Assembly (NCBI GenBank): GCA_022393335.1
Contig: JAJEKB010001382.1
Span: 36,323-100,322, forward strand
Reading direction: 5' to 3'
Length of the DNA: 64,000 nt
Origin: Macrotrachela quadricornifera
Lineage: Eukaryota > Rotifera > Eurotatoria > Philodinida > Philodinidae
The notes beneath the pieces were generated by a model. The model saw only the letters and a program-made list of their open reading frames with translations, did no database searches and was not told the origin of the DNA. Numbering within the stretch: position 1 is the first letter of the stretch; every line of letters starts with the position of its first letter. The translations under genes and the position numbers were made by a program. Positions 45,963-58,255 of the stretch are shown piece after piece.

Positions 45963-46937
45963 ATGGATATTTGCATGAGGAAATATTACTTAGTATATAT
46001 ATTATAATGAGGCTATGGTTTTTTATCAGCAATGAATATTGCTTGTTCGATTTATAGCTTTATAATTGATGTATATATTGATTTTAGTGGGGTAATCACC
46101 AGGGGGCCCGGGAATGCAAAGCTCCTTCTATAAATTTTTTCTGAAAATGAGTATTTTTTTTATGATTCACTACTTACATTATATTTGCCATACTCATATC
46201 CACTATTGATGTTTAGCACTAGTTAAAATGACAAATGTATAGTGCGTAAAGTGAAAGAAGTTGTTATTTCTCAATTACAAAACCATCATAAATTATTTAG
46301 AATCAATCGCAGAGCTGAAAGGATTCAATACACAAATATTTGTTTGCTTTCATTTAGACTTTTTATTCATAGCTGTGCCAATGTTCGTAATAATGTATAT
46401 TCTCCTAAACCATAGTTCATATAAAGGATCAGAGTATTTAACTGCCTATTTAAGTAAATAATGAGGTGTAGTATATGAATAATTATTATGACGACAAAAG
46501 AAATCAATAAATAACTGCAGATGAAAATAATTTGTTTAAAATAAATATATCGGATTTGTCAATCGTTAAACAATATTAGAATCAGCTATTATCATCTATC
46601 ACTTTTGTGTATTCTCTTCTCAATTTTTTGATATTTCTCCTCTCATTACGTCATACATACTTTTCATTCTGTTAGACTATCATATGTATTGTCTCTTTTC
46701 TGTTTCTTTCTTTTTTGTAGAATGTCAGCTTGTTTCGCGCTTTGCTGTCTACTAGCTCTTTTTCTTTAACTCACTTGGATATTATCATATCCAACGAATT
46801 GTTTAGAAGCCTATATAAAGCACTTATTTTTTGCGATAAACACTGTCGGTACCATCTATATTCATCTTTCGTTATTATCAATTACAAGCACCAGTATTTC
46901 TGAGAAATACAACTCTACGCAATATCAGAATTGGAAA
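45963..46937. other. Intergenic region, no gene recognised
   Basis: No domain-bearing frame is seen. The 80 bp before 46938 are upstream of the TTF-finger remnant. Confidence 0.35.
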
Positions 46938-47500
46938 ATGGATGACAATAAACGAGAACATCCTATTTCTGCGTTTTTTTCCATCATAAAGATACCTCGA
47001 AGTCATTCATCAAGTCTAAAATTGTAGTTCTGACTATGCAAACTTTACTGATGGAGATAGAGTAGGAAACGAAAAATCCTCAAGTTCAACAGATGTTTCC
47101 GCTGAGTCGGCCGGTCTGTCGAAAGATGTTAATCAAAGACCGAATGATATAAGTCAAACAGCAACGGACAAACCATCACAGCCTCTTCTAGCTTCATTCT
47201 CAAAAGCAACCAATCGAGCATTTAATCCAGTTGATATACGGATTATCCTTAGCTGGAGTCAAGGAAGACACAATGAGTTGGTTATTTTCTTCACTTGTCT
47301 CAACAGTTCATGTTCATTCATTCTTTTAAAATTCGTTCAGACATGATTTAATAATTGGAAAGAAACGTTTTGGAGGAGGGCCGAGGTTTTAATGGTCATG
47401 CGAATAGCAGCTATCATATTTTAGCAATGAAGAACATAGCTAAATATGATGCTCAAGGTACTGATCAATCAGTGTCAGCAATCCAGATGAAAGATGGAGA
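46938..47500 (+). pseudogene. TTF-type zinc-finger (hAT transposase-like) remnant
   Basis: Starts at ATG 46938 (MDDNKREHPISAFF), the common N-terminus style of ZMYM/hAT TTF proteins, then a Ser-rich linker (DKPSQPLLASFSKATNRAF). Past frameshifts comes the C-terminal part of a TTF finger: FNNWKETFWRR followed in another frame by GFNGHANSSYHILAMKNIAK, matching the known pattern F-x-x-W-K...G-F-x-x-H-x-x-S-x-x-H-x-x-A-M. At least one stop (after SSSLKL) and one frameshift break it. The dimerisation/catalytic part is not detectable downstream. It is probably a decayed domesticated or mobile hAT gene. Confidence 0.6.
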
Positions 47501-49204
47501 AGAGACTATTTGATATAATCAGGTTCATATTCATAAGATTGCGTGCGCTCTTCACTTTTGTGCACGACAATCGATAGCTACACAAGACCATAGTGAAAGC
47601 AATACGTAAGAGTATATTTTGTTTTGTTTTATTATACGTCTGAAGCGTAATGCCAAAATTAGCCATTCATGCTAAATAGATAAGGAAAAGATTCAGAGCA
47701 TGTTATTAGAAACCTATTTTTCAAAGAGTTTTGATTAAATACTTCGGCACTTGTTGGAAATCTTCGATTATTAGAACTATCTACAAACAGAATTGATGTG
47801 GCCACCTGATGATTAACTCCAGCGAACTACAATATCAATCATAATTAGGAAATAATAAATCTGAGAGTTTTCGAATTATTTTTCCTCATTTGGTCAAGAC
47901 AAGTGAGCGCCACACAACGTAAACTCCAAGGGTGCATAAATCACGATCCATATGTTACCTATCAATATTGACGAACGTTTTTACAAAACTATATTAATAA
48001 TATTAATTACAAGTAACGCTCGTCGCTACAACTCGCTTATCCTTCGACTGAATTCTATTTATCATTGTCTCTTACTGGTCGCTGGATTCTGCTCTGATAA
48101 CTATACTTGATACATACACACGAATTGTTAGTGACGGCTATTCTATAAAATCCAATCTTTAAACTTTCTGTTAAGACTTTCGTATGGGAATGTGGAGCAA
48201 AGATCGGAGTCGATCAACATTTTCTCTGCTCCATTCCACTCTTAACTTCTCAGTTTTTTTTATATAAAGTCAACATAGACCAATGTAACATCTCATTTTC
48301 TTGCTCAAAATATCATTCACGAGTGATATAAAAATCAAAGCGAACTTAAAAGAATAGCGACTAGTCGTTCGTCGGCGCTTCAAGGGGACGTTACTCGCGG
48401 CTACCCGCTTCCATGCTGAAGTCTATTTTCACATAAGTTCATTGTCTTGTATTCAAAATCATGCTTATTAGCGTTTCACTAACTCAAAAAAGTTACAGGA
48501 TCTGTAGCGGAAGGATCATCTGCAGGAGACTCAAAGAAAAACAAGTAAAGGCGCCTAGATCTATAAATAAGTGCGCCATCTCTAAGTTTATGAAATATCG
48601 CTGCGAGATCTTAATTATTTTTTTACAAATACTGAATATTGAGATGACTGAGTTCCTCAAAATCTGATTCAAGGAGGATTAAAATTACAAAAAACTGATC
48701 GCCTTAAAGCTCAAAGTCTCAAAATCTGATTGGATGAAAGTTAGATTTTGGAAAGCATTTCATTGGCTGAAATTTCAAACAGATAGAGCCTAATTGTTCA
48801 AAAGTCCAAGGTAAAAAGTGTATCAATGACTGAGTTTTCAGACTCAATGATCTGATTCAATGAAAGCCTTATATCGAAAATAACTGAGCAGTGATCTTTA
48901 AGCCGATGTTTTTTTGATCTGGTGACAAGCAAGCTTGTTTTACTATACAAACCAGTCTTTGTTTCTACACTTCAGTTACTATTCACTTAAAAAGACATCA
49001 CATTTGAAAAGTCGAAGACAAGAAAAATTGTCTTCATAATTATAATAATAGAGATCAAATTCTATGTTTAAAGATTATTATTTTGTAGTAATGATGTAAG
49101 ACAAGACTTGAAAATACTCACACATAAAATACAAATGATAAATTTCAACAAGGTCATTTTTTCCTGCCAGCTGAATCTCAATATATGATATAAATGAAAT
49201 GATA
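47501..49204. other. Region without recognisable genes; degenerate repeats near 48.6-48.9 kb
   Basis: A motif like AATCTGATT(C/G)(A/G)A(T/A)GAAAG recurs at about 48660, 48725 and 48850, suggesting an old repeat. The first 400 bp may be the eroded 3' part of the TTF gene. Nothing else is supported. Confidence 0.35.
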
Positions 49205-50119
49205 ATGGGTGGTCCAGAATAAATGGATAATTTAGTATTTTATAGATTTCTTCCTTATCTTTTCTTACAATTAAGAAATTTTTTTTATCAAATTGTGGAG
49301 ATTGAAATTCTCTACAAAACTATATACTGTTGAAATGAAAACCTACTTTAAAAGTATTTGAAAAACGACGAAGAATAAAAATATATGAAATGTTCTACTT
49401 TCTAACTGATTAAGCACAATGAATAGGTACAATATGTTTTCCAGATTTTCATTACTTATTTTACTAAATTAAAAAAACCAACTACATGAAAAGATACAGC
49501 GTTAAACGCTGTACAATTTACATAAGACTGATTGTTTAATAATTGCATATTTTTTTCTCAAAATGGACATCATTTTGAGCAACCAAATTTTGCCCATGTA
49601 GAAACAGATTTTTTAAAAGTGCACGATAAATTTTATTTTTTCTGTCTCACTTTTTCTAATAAAGCATATCAGACAATAATAAGATGCAAAAAAAAGTCAA
49701 ATTCATCGTGCATCCATAAGACTCATATTTTTGCATGGTCGAAATTTGATTGCTCAACGTTATGTCCATTTTTGAAAACAAAAAATGCAACTATTAAATA
49801 ATTGGTCTTATGTAAATTGTACAGCTTTTAATGCTGTATCTTTTCGTATGGTTCGTATTTTTAACATGAAGTGGTGAAAATTACATGCGAAGTACTGTCA
49901 TTCATTATACCTAAGTAATTAGACAATAGACCATTTTAAATGTTTTTGTTTTTCATTTTATTTCAAATGTTTTTAAAGAACTTTTTAATTTTAAAAGTAT
50001 ATTTTGTAGTAGGGAATTTCAAGCTCCACATTTTGATAAAAACATTTCTTGATTGAAAGAAAAAATAAGAGGGAAATCTATAAAATACTAAGGTACCCAT
50101 ATATTCTAGACCACCCGTT
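49205..50119. mobile_element. Large foldback element, about 0.9 kb with long inverted arms
   Basis: The left end reads AATGGGTGGTCCAGAATA and the right, in reverse, AACGGGTGGTCTAGAATA. Matching inner blocks follow: AGTATTTTATAGATTT, a GTGGAG..TTGAAATTC block, and a strong inner inverted repeat (AAAAGATACAGCGTTAAACG / reverse of CAGCTTTTAATGCTGTATCTTTT). The arms cover most of the 0.9 kb. A GGGTGGTCC-type end and TA at both margins would fit a mariner-derived MITE. No transposase is seen. Confidence 0.75.
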
Positions 50120-50889
50120 ATTCTCTTCTGTATTTGCTCTTTTTTTAAAGAAACTCATACTCCCATGACTCGCATTATTAATGGCCCACATAAAGTTCCA
50201 TGTTCTCTCGTTTCTTACTATTCGAAGCTCCAATTCAGCTACAATCATTCACTTCTTGTCTCCTATTCTTTGCTCATGTCAACTCCTTCAGACTGACCGA
50301 AGATTAAATCAAATGATCCGAACCACCACTATCAACTTCATAAGATAGTCTCCTAACCAATACTCCCATGAAAACTGCCTCATTACAAAGTCATTACTTT
50401 CTTAGAGAAAGCCTCTTTTAGCAAAAGAAATCATTTGAAAATATTGAAAAACTAATAGCACCAATCGACTTTCAGACCTCAAAGGCTTCCCAGAAAATTA
50501 TACAGCATATATCACAAGAATAAGGAAGAAATGGACTTGTATGATTAATGATTGAAATATCTGTTTACTCGTTATTCATGCGACACATCGTATAAAATAG
50601 CATCGGTGATAGTTTTGATATTACATGAGGTTCAATATAAACGTTTTAATTGAAAAAAACCTTATTTATTTATTATTCATTTAATATATTTATTAAATCT
50701 TTTCTTTTTACTGTATTAAATTCATCAATTAAATTAATGCTTGTTGATTTAAATCGAAATGCAAAAGGAAATTTTATTCTTGGAATTAATAAACGACTTT
50801 TTTTTATTTATGTTCTTTTCAAAGTTAGAAAAATAACAATAGTCTTATCCACAGTTTTTTTAAAAGAGAGAATGAATATGAAATAACAA
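50120..50889. other. Intergenic region
   Basis: No recognisable coding sequence. It lies 3' of the eRF3 remnant (minus strand). Confidence 0.35.
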
Positions 50890-51973
50890 AAAACGTTTTA
50901 ATCGATTTTTTTTAAGAACTTTGCCCAAGACAACGATTCGACCACAATCACGTAACATGAAATGAGCAAGTGGAGGAAAATGTATAAATGGTTCCATACA
51001 TATTGTTTAATCTGATTGAGTTAATTCAAATCTTGCAATTGCAACCTGACCTTGTTTAATAAAACGTGGATGTTCTTGAATTATTTTGTTTGTATATTGA
51101 TCACGTATTAAAATTAGTTTTTGCAATTGAACGTCAAAAATAGCTCCATTAATATAAAGAGGAGCACAAAAGTCAGAACAGATGATAGAATAATAATTAG
51201 TTAACATTATCTATATTGCAAAAACGATAAATATAGTTTCATAGTTTCTTTATTAATTTACTTGTGCATCAAATACTCTTCCAACACCACATGGTTCTTG
51301 TTCAGCATCACAAATCATGAATGCAGGTGAGATTTCCTATTAATTCAAACTTATTAATAATTAATAAATAACATCTCAATCATACTAACTTCTTCAACAT
51401 TCGTTTATTTTAATCGAACACTTTCTTCACAAACACATGAATCTCTTTTAATACCTTCACAATTAATATTTATTACTTCAACTTGAGTTCGATTTGGCAT
51501 TATTATACATTTATCACCTACTCGACAACATCCAGATTCGATTTTTCCCATTACAATTACACTCATTTCCTATATAAATTAAATGTCTTCATTAATTCTA
51601 TACTTTTAAATAATCTATACTTTATAACTAGCAACAATTGGTATTCGAAGAGGACCATCAATACTTCTTCGATTAAATGATGGTAAACTGTCTAAATATT
51701 CAATAAATGTTGATCCTCTTAGATAATAAAAAAAAGAACATTGTCTTTCAATTATTATTTCTCTAATAACTTACATATACCAAGGTACAAGTTGTTCTCC
51801 AGGATGTTCTTTAAGAAAAGCTCCACTCATTCCACTACAAGGCATAAATACTCTATCTTCACCAGGTTTAAATCCACATTTTTTAAAATCAGATGAAAGA
51901 ATATGTTTAATTTCTTCCTATATTGCTTGATTCCAATTAACAGTTGGATCATCCATTTTATTAATAAGAACAA

Positions 51974-52230
51974 TACAAAATTAATTTAATACAGCAAAAT
52001 AATTGATACAAGAATAAATTTAAAGTGAAGAAATTCAGTTGAAATATGACGATAATATTAATTTCGACGTTTCGGTAGTTTAAAACTCCATTTACGAGAA
52101 GAAGACCTTGAACCTATATCCTTTTCCAATAATTATATTAAATTGCCATTAGTTTCACTATGATAATTTAAATAATACAATATTATCGTCATATTTCAAC
52201 TGAATTTCTTCACTTTAAATTTATTCTTGT
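51974..52230. mobile_element. Foldback MITE inserted in the eRF3 remnant
   Basis: Inverted arms of about 55 bp (TACAAGAATAAATTTAAAGT at left, its reverse complement at right) flank a 100-bp core. The 14-bp sequence ATTAATAAGAACAA occurs on both sides (51960-51973 and 52231-52244), an apparent target duplication of eRF3 coding sequence directly upstream of NKMD. Confidence 0.8.
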
Positions 52231-52520
52231 ATTAATAAGAACAACTATATAACGAACACTAGCTATTTTAATGGACAAAGGATGTTCTTGAAATCGTTCA
52301 AATTTACAATAGTATTGAAATTGCTCTGGTATAGTTGAAATCACCTATAAAATATAAAATTATAATAAAGAAATCGTTATAAAATAATCAATTAATTACA
52401 AAAATAACAGCATCAGCTGGTGTTGATTTTTCGTAAAGTTTAATTTCTCCATGATGAGTAAAGCCAATTCGACCTTGACTAATAATACGTTTTGTTCGAG
52501 GTTCAAATAAAATTGCATCA

Positions 52521-52815
52521 GCCCAGGACAATGTTCCCACAGCCGGATTCTGCTGGAAAGACGCCGTTTCCGACGGGAACCTGCAGGGAAGACACCGTTT
52601 CCGACCGAAAAATGCTAGAAAACGGAAGCAGGAATTCTTTGAACGGATCCGGTGGCCGGATTTGTGCGGTTCATTTGAGTTCCGGGTACAGCCGGTTAAA
52701 TCCGGCTGCCAGATCCGTTCAAAGGATTCCCGCTTCCATTTTCCGTTGATTTCCGATGGCTTCCTGCGGGAACCGGTCCGTATTCTTCGACCTGGGAGTT
52801 GCAACATCCCCAAGT
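52521..52815. mobile_element. GC-rich palindromic insertion in the eRF3 remnant
   Basis: About 300 bp at roughly half G+C inside AT-rich DNA. The block GAACGGATCCGGTGGCCGGATT at the centre-left pairs with its imperfect reverse complement 30 bp later, and the pairing extends outwards (GGAAGCAGGAATTCTTTGAA against GGAAGCGGGAATCCTTTGAA in reverse). It sits between eRF3 blocks DAGKE and LSWA. Boundaries are approximate and no clear duplication is identified. Confidence 0.65.
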
Positions 52816-53680
52816 TATTTCTGAATCTTTTCTTTTCCAGCATCACCATGACCATAAAAAAGAACATTAAGTGATTCTTTCTTTTGTACAGTATCTCGTT
52901 CAACAATAACATTATTCTTTTCTTTTGGAATTGCTGATCCACTTGTTGTGCTAGATTTATTTGCTGATGTGGTTGTTGCTGTTAGTGCTGTATCATCAAG
53001 TATCATTTCTACATAAAATAATTTTAAAAAAATATGTATAGAAGACATTTAATTCAACTAACTTTCATTATCTTCATCAGGAAAATCATCAAATGCTCCT
53101 TCAGGTGCAGTAGTGGTTGATACTGCAGTATTGTCATCTTCTGGTTGTTCCCAACTGGATCGAGGTTCAGCCATTTTTTTCTTATATGCGTTTTGTTTTT
53201 TTTTATTTTCTGCAGTTTATATAATAGTGTAAATTTCGAAAGACGTGAAATATTTACTTAAAAAAGAAAGAAAGACAACTGTAAGGATCGTAGTGATTCA
53301 CTCAAAGACATGTGTTGGATGGATAATTTGAAACAATCAATTTACTTCGTCGTTTAACATTTTTAACATTTGTCTTCGTTTTTTTTAATATTGATATTTC
53401 CAATAGATGGCGTAGTTTTATGGAAATGATATAAATTGCTAACTTTTGTTAGACTAGACATGAAAATTTGTCTTCGTTTTCTTAAATTGAATTATTTTTG
53501 CTTTCTCTACAATCTCTAATCTTATTTCAACCTATCAAAAGACGATAAACAATTTATTCATTTTTTTTATATAATTCTAAAATATTTAAAGATGACTTTG
53601 ATCATATAATAACTTTACATACAATGAAATAAATAATTCTCTTAATTAATTCACTTAATACAAAAAGAAGAAAAAAAAAC

Positions 53681-55450
53681 TCAAAGAATAACCAATGGAG
53701 GTTGATTAATTGTACTAGAAATTGATATAGTTGCAGTTAATTGAGATTTAATTTTATTAAAATAATGTTGTTGAATCATTCATTTTAATCGATTTCTTTC
53801 AATTGATAATTGTTGTCCATATTTATAAGCTAAATATAGTTTTTTATTTAATTCTTGTTGATTTTCTTGAATAAATATACAATTTAATAAATATAAATCT
53901 TCTGTTGCTGAATCTGAATAAGATATTATTGAACGTTATTGAAAAAATTTTGCACATTGTCGATATTGTTTTGCTCTAGGTAAATGTTATTTACGTTGTT
54001 GTCGTGTCTAATATCTACCTTGTTTTAATTCGCTCATTAGTTCATCATCTGTTGTTTGATATTGTTCTTTTAAACGTTGTTCACGACAACAACGTCGAAA
54101 ATGTTTTAATGTCCATTGATTATGATTATTATTGTAACGAGAATGATATGAATCATTTGATTTTAATCGACTACTATCACTATCATTTCGACATTTAACA
54201 ATTAAATTTTGTTGTAATTGATTATTAAATGGTAATAATTTAAGTATAATTTGTTCATTATCTGTTGTTATTTCCAAAAGACTTAGAGAACGAATTAAAG
54301 TTTTTTTTATATTGAATTTGTTTTTCTTCATGTTTGATACATGATCTTAAATCATTTAATGATAAACAACGACGATATTGAAATTGATTTGTATAAAATT
54401 GTATACGACGACAATTTAAACAATTATTATTTAATGCAGATGATGATAAACTAATACAACTTTTTATTAAATTATTACATTCATTTAAAGATTTCTAAAT
54501 ATAGATCAACAAAATGATTTTTTTTTTGAAAAAAAATAAAGTTTTCATACTTGATTTGTTGTTTCAATATATGTATTACAAGCAAGAACAACACCATTAT
54601 CATCTTCATTTAATGGTATTGATTGAATTATTGGAAGACAATTAACTTGAAAATGTACAATTTGTAAAAGAATATGACAAGTATCATTTACAAGATTAAT
54701 TGCTTCGTCTCGACTTTTAACACGATAATTGTTTATTTTAATAATTTGATCACCACTTCGAAGTTCACTCTGATGACCTGCTATACTCTCTTTATCAACC
54801 TATTCATTATTGTATGAGAATATATGTATGAAAAATGATTCGTTTTTTCTTTACTTGTTGAATATAAATATTAATAGTTGAATTTGATATTATAACGTAA
54901 CAAAGAGTAAAACCTAATCTCTCATTTGGATAATTTCGATGTAAAATTATATTCTAAAATTCACATAGAATTTATTTACATAAAAAAATCGATCAATTCA
55001 TTGTTTAGACCATCATTTTTCAGTCTCAAGAGTAATAACAAGGTCATCATATTAACTATTTCAATATGTGAAAACAATAAAAAAAAAGTCAGCAGATGAT
55101 CTTTCTTCTTATTTGATTAGTTATCGAACAAAAAAATATGTCTCAATCTTACTTTTATTAAAATTCCATTATTTAATACAGATGATGATTGTTGTTATAA
55201 TTGACGATCAATAAATGAATTTAATGAAGATTCATGAGAATATTTATTGTTATTTGTTATACTAAAATAAATCAAATATTTGGATGTATTCTTTTATTAA
55301 CAAAAAGAACAAAAAGGAAAAGCTAAAGAATAATTTAAAGGGAATTATCTTTGTCTGATAAATATTGACGACGTAATCATTGATATTCATCATAGAAAAT
55401 ATCAAATCTCTGTGGGAATACAAGTCGTTCTATATTTTCTATAATTGGTA
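53681..55450 (-). pseudogene. Decayed PDZ-domain protein (PDZRN/Slo-interacting-protein-like)
   Basis: A PDZ domain is clear across two exons: NIILHRNYPNERLGFTLCYV, then VDKESIAGHQSELRSGDQII and KINNYRVKSRDEAINLV. The ERLGFTLCY carboxylate-binding loop resembles EKLGLTLCYR of the PDZRN3/4 and slip1 family. Downstream segments are Cys/Arg/Gln-rich (LNCRRIQFYTNQFQYRRCLS) and a C-terminus ends at TGA 53681. Lesions include a TGA in the first exon (FYDEYQ-stop), a TAA before the PDZ (IDRQL-stop), frame changes around 54300, and two stops in the last exon (KFFQ-stop, NRLK-stop). Introns are retained. No RING finger is found in the window. Confidence 0.65.
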
Positions 55451-56536
55451 AAAAGGAGACATTTTTTTTGAAATGCTTTACATTTGTAAGGAAAAGACAA
55501 GTGTGCTTTCTCACGTATAACTGATTCCCTCAACAATGATATAAAACAAAAGATATTATTAATATATGGACATTGTACAGTTATTTACAGATATTCTCTA
55601 TGCCAACTTCGTAATTGATCCTAGAAAGTCAAACGATCAATTGAGTTGTTTCATATAGAACAAAATGGCTTGGTCCATGATTCAAAATGGTCAAAAATTA
55701 GGACGATATCTTGTATTGCGTGAGAATAATAAAAAGTTTAAAATAGCCAGTTATTTTTCAATCACCCTGTAATTTAAAAGAAAAACTTTATATTATTTAC
55801 GATGGTAAATGACGGTTCTCTATGCATAAAAGTATCTTGATATCTGAAAAATCTTTCATAAGTTGATATATATCATAAGGAAAGACTCATTTTAGGCTTT
55901 TTCTAGTTTGAATGGGTGCAACAATATAGTAAAAGTTCCATCTGAAAGTTTTCTATTCTTTACACTGGTAAGAGCACTTTTATAAAACAATAGAACTCGT
56001 TATTCGCAAATTTTTTTGGTCAATATTTGTCACTGAATATTCAAAAGATATTGAAAAATTAATATATGTTAATTCTACAAGTTAATATACAATCGAATAA
56101 ATTTACAAGAATAGTTGATTCTATTTCATTTTATAAATATCAATATGATAATCTATCATCAAAATTATTCCTTTACAATTTAGTTTTTTTTTTATTTTAA
56201 ATTGACAATTTTAAAAGAATATATATCTTATCGGTCTATTACCATCTTTCAATTATTTAAACTTTTTTCAATAGTTTCTGTCATTTGATAAAAATAAATC
56301 ATATACAATAAAAATTCAACATTAAAATGAAAAAAAAAACTACGGTCTAAGATAAATAATGTTATCAATTAACATATATATTATTTCCATTTTCATTTAA
56401 CTCTTCAATACTGTGACCTTATCTTCAAGTTCATGTAAATCATCACCAAGTTTTGTTTTGATAAATTTGTGATTAGTGTTTTTTTTTCAATATTAGTATG
56501 TTCAATAATGTTAAAATTTCCATAATGAATGATAAT
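55451..56536. other. Intergenic region between two pseudogenes
   Basis: No gene is seen; AT-rich. Confidence 0.4.
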
Positions 56537-57823
56537 TCATATATATCCTTTATAGATCCATACACCCATGATGATTTCAACAATTGAACCTATTATTGGG
56601 ACTAAAAAAGAAATAATTATGTACACGAAATACATTATTCCAACCATAGATAAATGATCCAAAAAGACGTAGATCTAAATCACGAGCCTAAAGTTAAACA
56701 AAAATAAATAATTATATTTTACAGATGAATATATGCATACTGGACTAATCGCAGCTCCAGCATTGATTGAGAATGCACAAATGATACCAGTAACGATTAA
56801 TGAAAATGCAAATGGTTTAGCTAATTCCGAAATCATATTGTTAAAATCCTATATAGAATATTCAATAAATGAATAAATAATTTATCTTACATATATAAGT
56901 GTCATTATAAAAATCATAAGAAAAGCAGTACCAACAAGTTAATCAATAAATGTATTCTAATGAGGTATATCTTTATCAGATATAGTGAAGAAAACATCAG
57001 CTGTACCATTTGGACCTGTTATTTGTCTTATATCACCATCAAGTATATTAAATTGATATCAATAAACCAAATAGACTAAAGCAGTTTCTAAAAATGCTCC
57101 TAATATTTGACCAATTACATAAAAGACACATTGTAATAATTTTATTTTACGAATAGTCATTAATGATATGCTCACAGCTGGTTTGAGATGTGCATCTAAC
57201 ATTATTTATATAAAATTCTATTAAACATAATAACTAAGTTTTTCTTATACCAGTAATTGGTCCACTGATTATCATTACTAAAAAGAAACAAAAGATAATA
57301 AATTAATTAGAAGATTTTTACCTAAAGCAAAATTGATAAAATACGATAGAGATGAACATTCAATTGAAAGGTATTTGCACCCTTTACAAAATGACTTTCA
57401 TTGACGATTGTTTACATTAAATTCTGAACATATTATAATTTAGAAGGCAAACGAGATCAATTTGACATAAAACAAACAATTTTATCTTCATAAATACAGA
57501 AATTTCAATAACAAGGAACAATAATAACTATATTAATATACATCATTAATAAATTCTCGATTTCATTGTTTGTGAGTTTTTAATAAAGAATGAATTTATT
57601 GTAGTTTTGAAAAATTTATCATTGTCGATAGATATTCGTTAATATTACCTGTATATAGACCAACACCCAATGCAATAGCAATTGGAAGTGTAGAATGAGA
57701 CGTTTGTCTAGTAAATTTATAATTAGCAAGTCTACCTTCATCAATAAGTGTTAGAATACATGTTGAAAAACATTCAGCTAAGCATTGAACAGCATATTGT
57801 TGTAATTCTCTTATTTTGATCAT
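56537..57823 (-). pseudogene. Decayed aquaglyceroporin
   Basis: Starts with MIKIRELQQYAVQCLAECFS at 57823 (the normal AEFxGTxxL first helix). The exons are co-linear with MIP channels: MIISGPIT, then AHLKPAVSI at the first NPA site (Asn replaced by Lys), a helix with GQILGAFLETALVY, the long extracellular loop ending ISDKDIPH, GTAFLMIFIMTLI, AINAGAAISPARDLDLRLFG at the second NPA site (Asn replaced by Ser; the Asp of NPARD typical of glycerol-permeable members is kept), and the last helix VPIIGSIVEIIMGVWIY in a shifted frame. At least three stops (after LVY, PH and FID) and one frameshift near 56600 inactivate it. Both pore Asn residues are lost. Introns are retained. Confidence 0.8.
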
Positions 57824-58000
57824 ATTTTATTTGTTATGTTAGAGATAAATACACTATCAGTATAATCCGAATTGAATCACAAAATGAAGATATATATTTT
57901 ATGATTCACTATTATATTTGTTGCTTTATTTTCTTTTTTGTTCGCTTTCTCCTTTTTCATTCTGATTAGTGAAACAAACTCGTTATCAGCCAGTGTCTAT
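57824..58000. other. Short spacer upstream of the aquaporin remnant
   Basis: No gene is seen; it would contain the former promoter. Confidence 0.3.
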
Positions 58001-58255
58001 TAGAGTAGATTGAGGCTATCCTGAACGCCTTTTCAAAAGTTGAAATTAAAAGTCTTATAACTTTTTCATTTTTTGTTATTTTTCGGAAAAACTACTGATA
58101 GATAGCCTGAAGTGTTCTCTACACATCTATCCAAAAAATTTTGAAAAATACCTTTCCAAATTCGTTCAGCACCTATTTTCTTAGAAGCGTCATCGTTTGC
58201 TCATAATAGCCCCATACTATTTAGCATATGTTCATAATAGCCCCAATCTACTCTA
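58001..58255. mobile_element. Small MITE with TA duplication
   Basis: Terminal repeats GAGTAGATTG(A/G)GGCTAT at left and the inverse at right (ATAGCCCCAATCTACTC), each bordered by TA (58001-58002 and 58254-58255). A second copy of CATAATAGCCCCA lies inside at about 58202. Non-coding, about 250 bp. Confidence 0.75.

Larger units (their letters stand above)
50890..53174 (-). pseudogene. Decayed eRF3 (GSPT) translation-termination GTPase paralogue
   Basis: Multi-exon remnant from ATG 53174. The N-terminus (MAEPRSSWEQPEDDN) is acidic and Ser/Thr-rich as in eRF3. The P-loop region reads NVLFYGHGDAGKE (normally GHVDAGKST). NKMD is kept in VVLINKMDDPTVNW. Domain 2/3 blocks follow: EDRVFMPCSGMSGAFLKEHP, LDSLPSFNRRSIDGPLRIPI, MGKIESGCCRVGDKCIIMPN and MEPFIHFPPLAHFMLRDCGR, all co-linear with eRF3. 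Lesions: at least three in-frame stops (TAG after NWNQAI, TAA after SVRLK, TAA after LTQSD), loss of the DxxG switch block, a 257-bp foldback insertion in the NKMD exon and a GC-rich insertion after the P-loop. Introns are retained, so it is a decayed gene duplicate and not a retrocopy. A functional eRF3 must exist elsewhere. Confidence 0.85.

Noticed and set aside
48494..48530. GTAGCGGAAGGATCATC resembling the 3' end of 18S rRNA
   Set aside because: The similarity is limited to about 12 bases. No flanking rRNA sequence is present.
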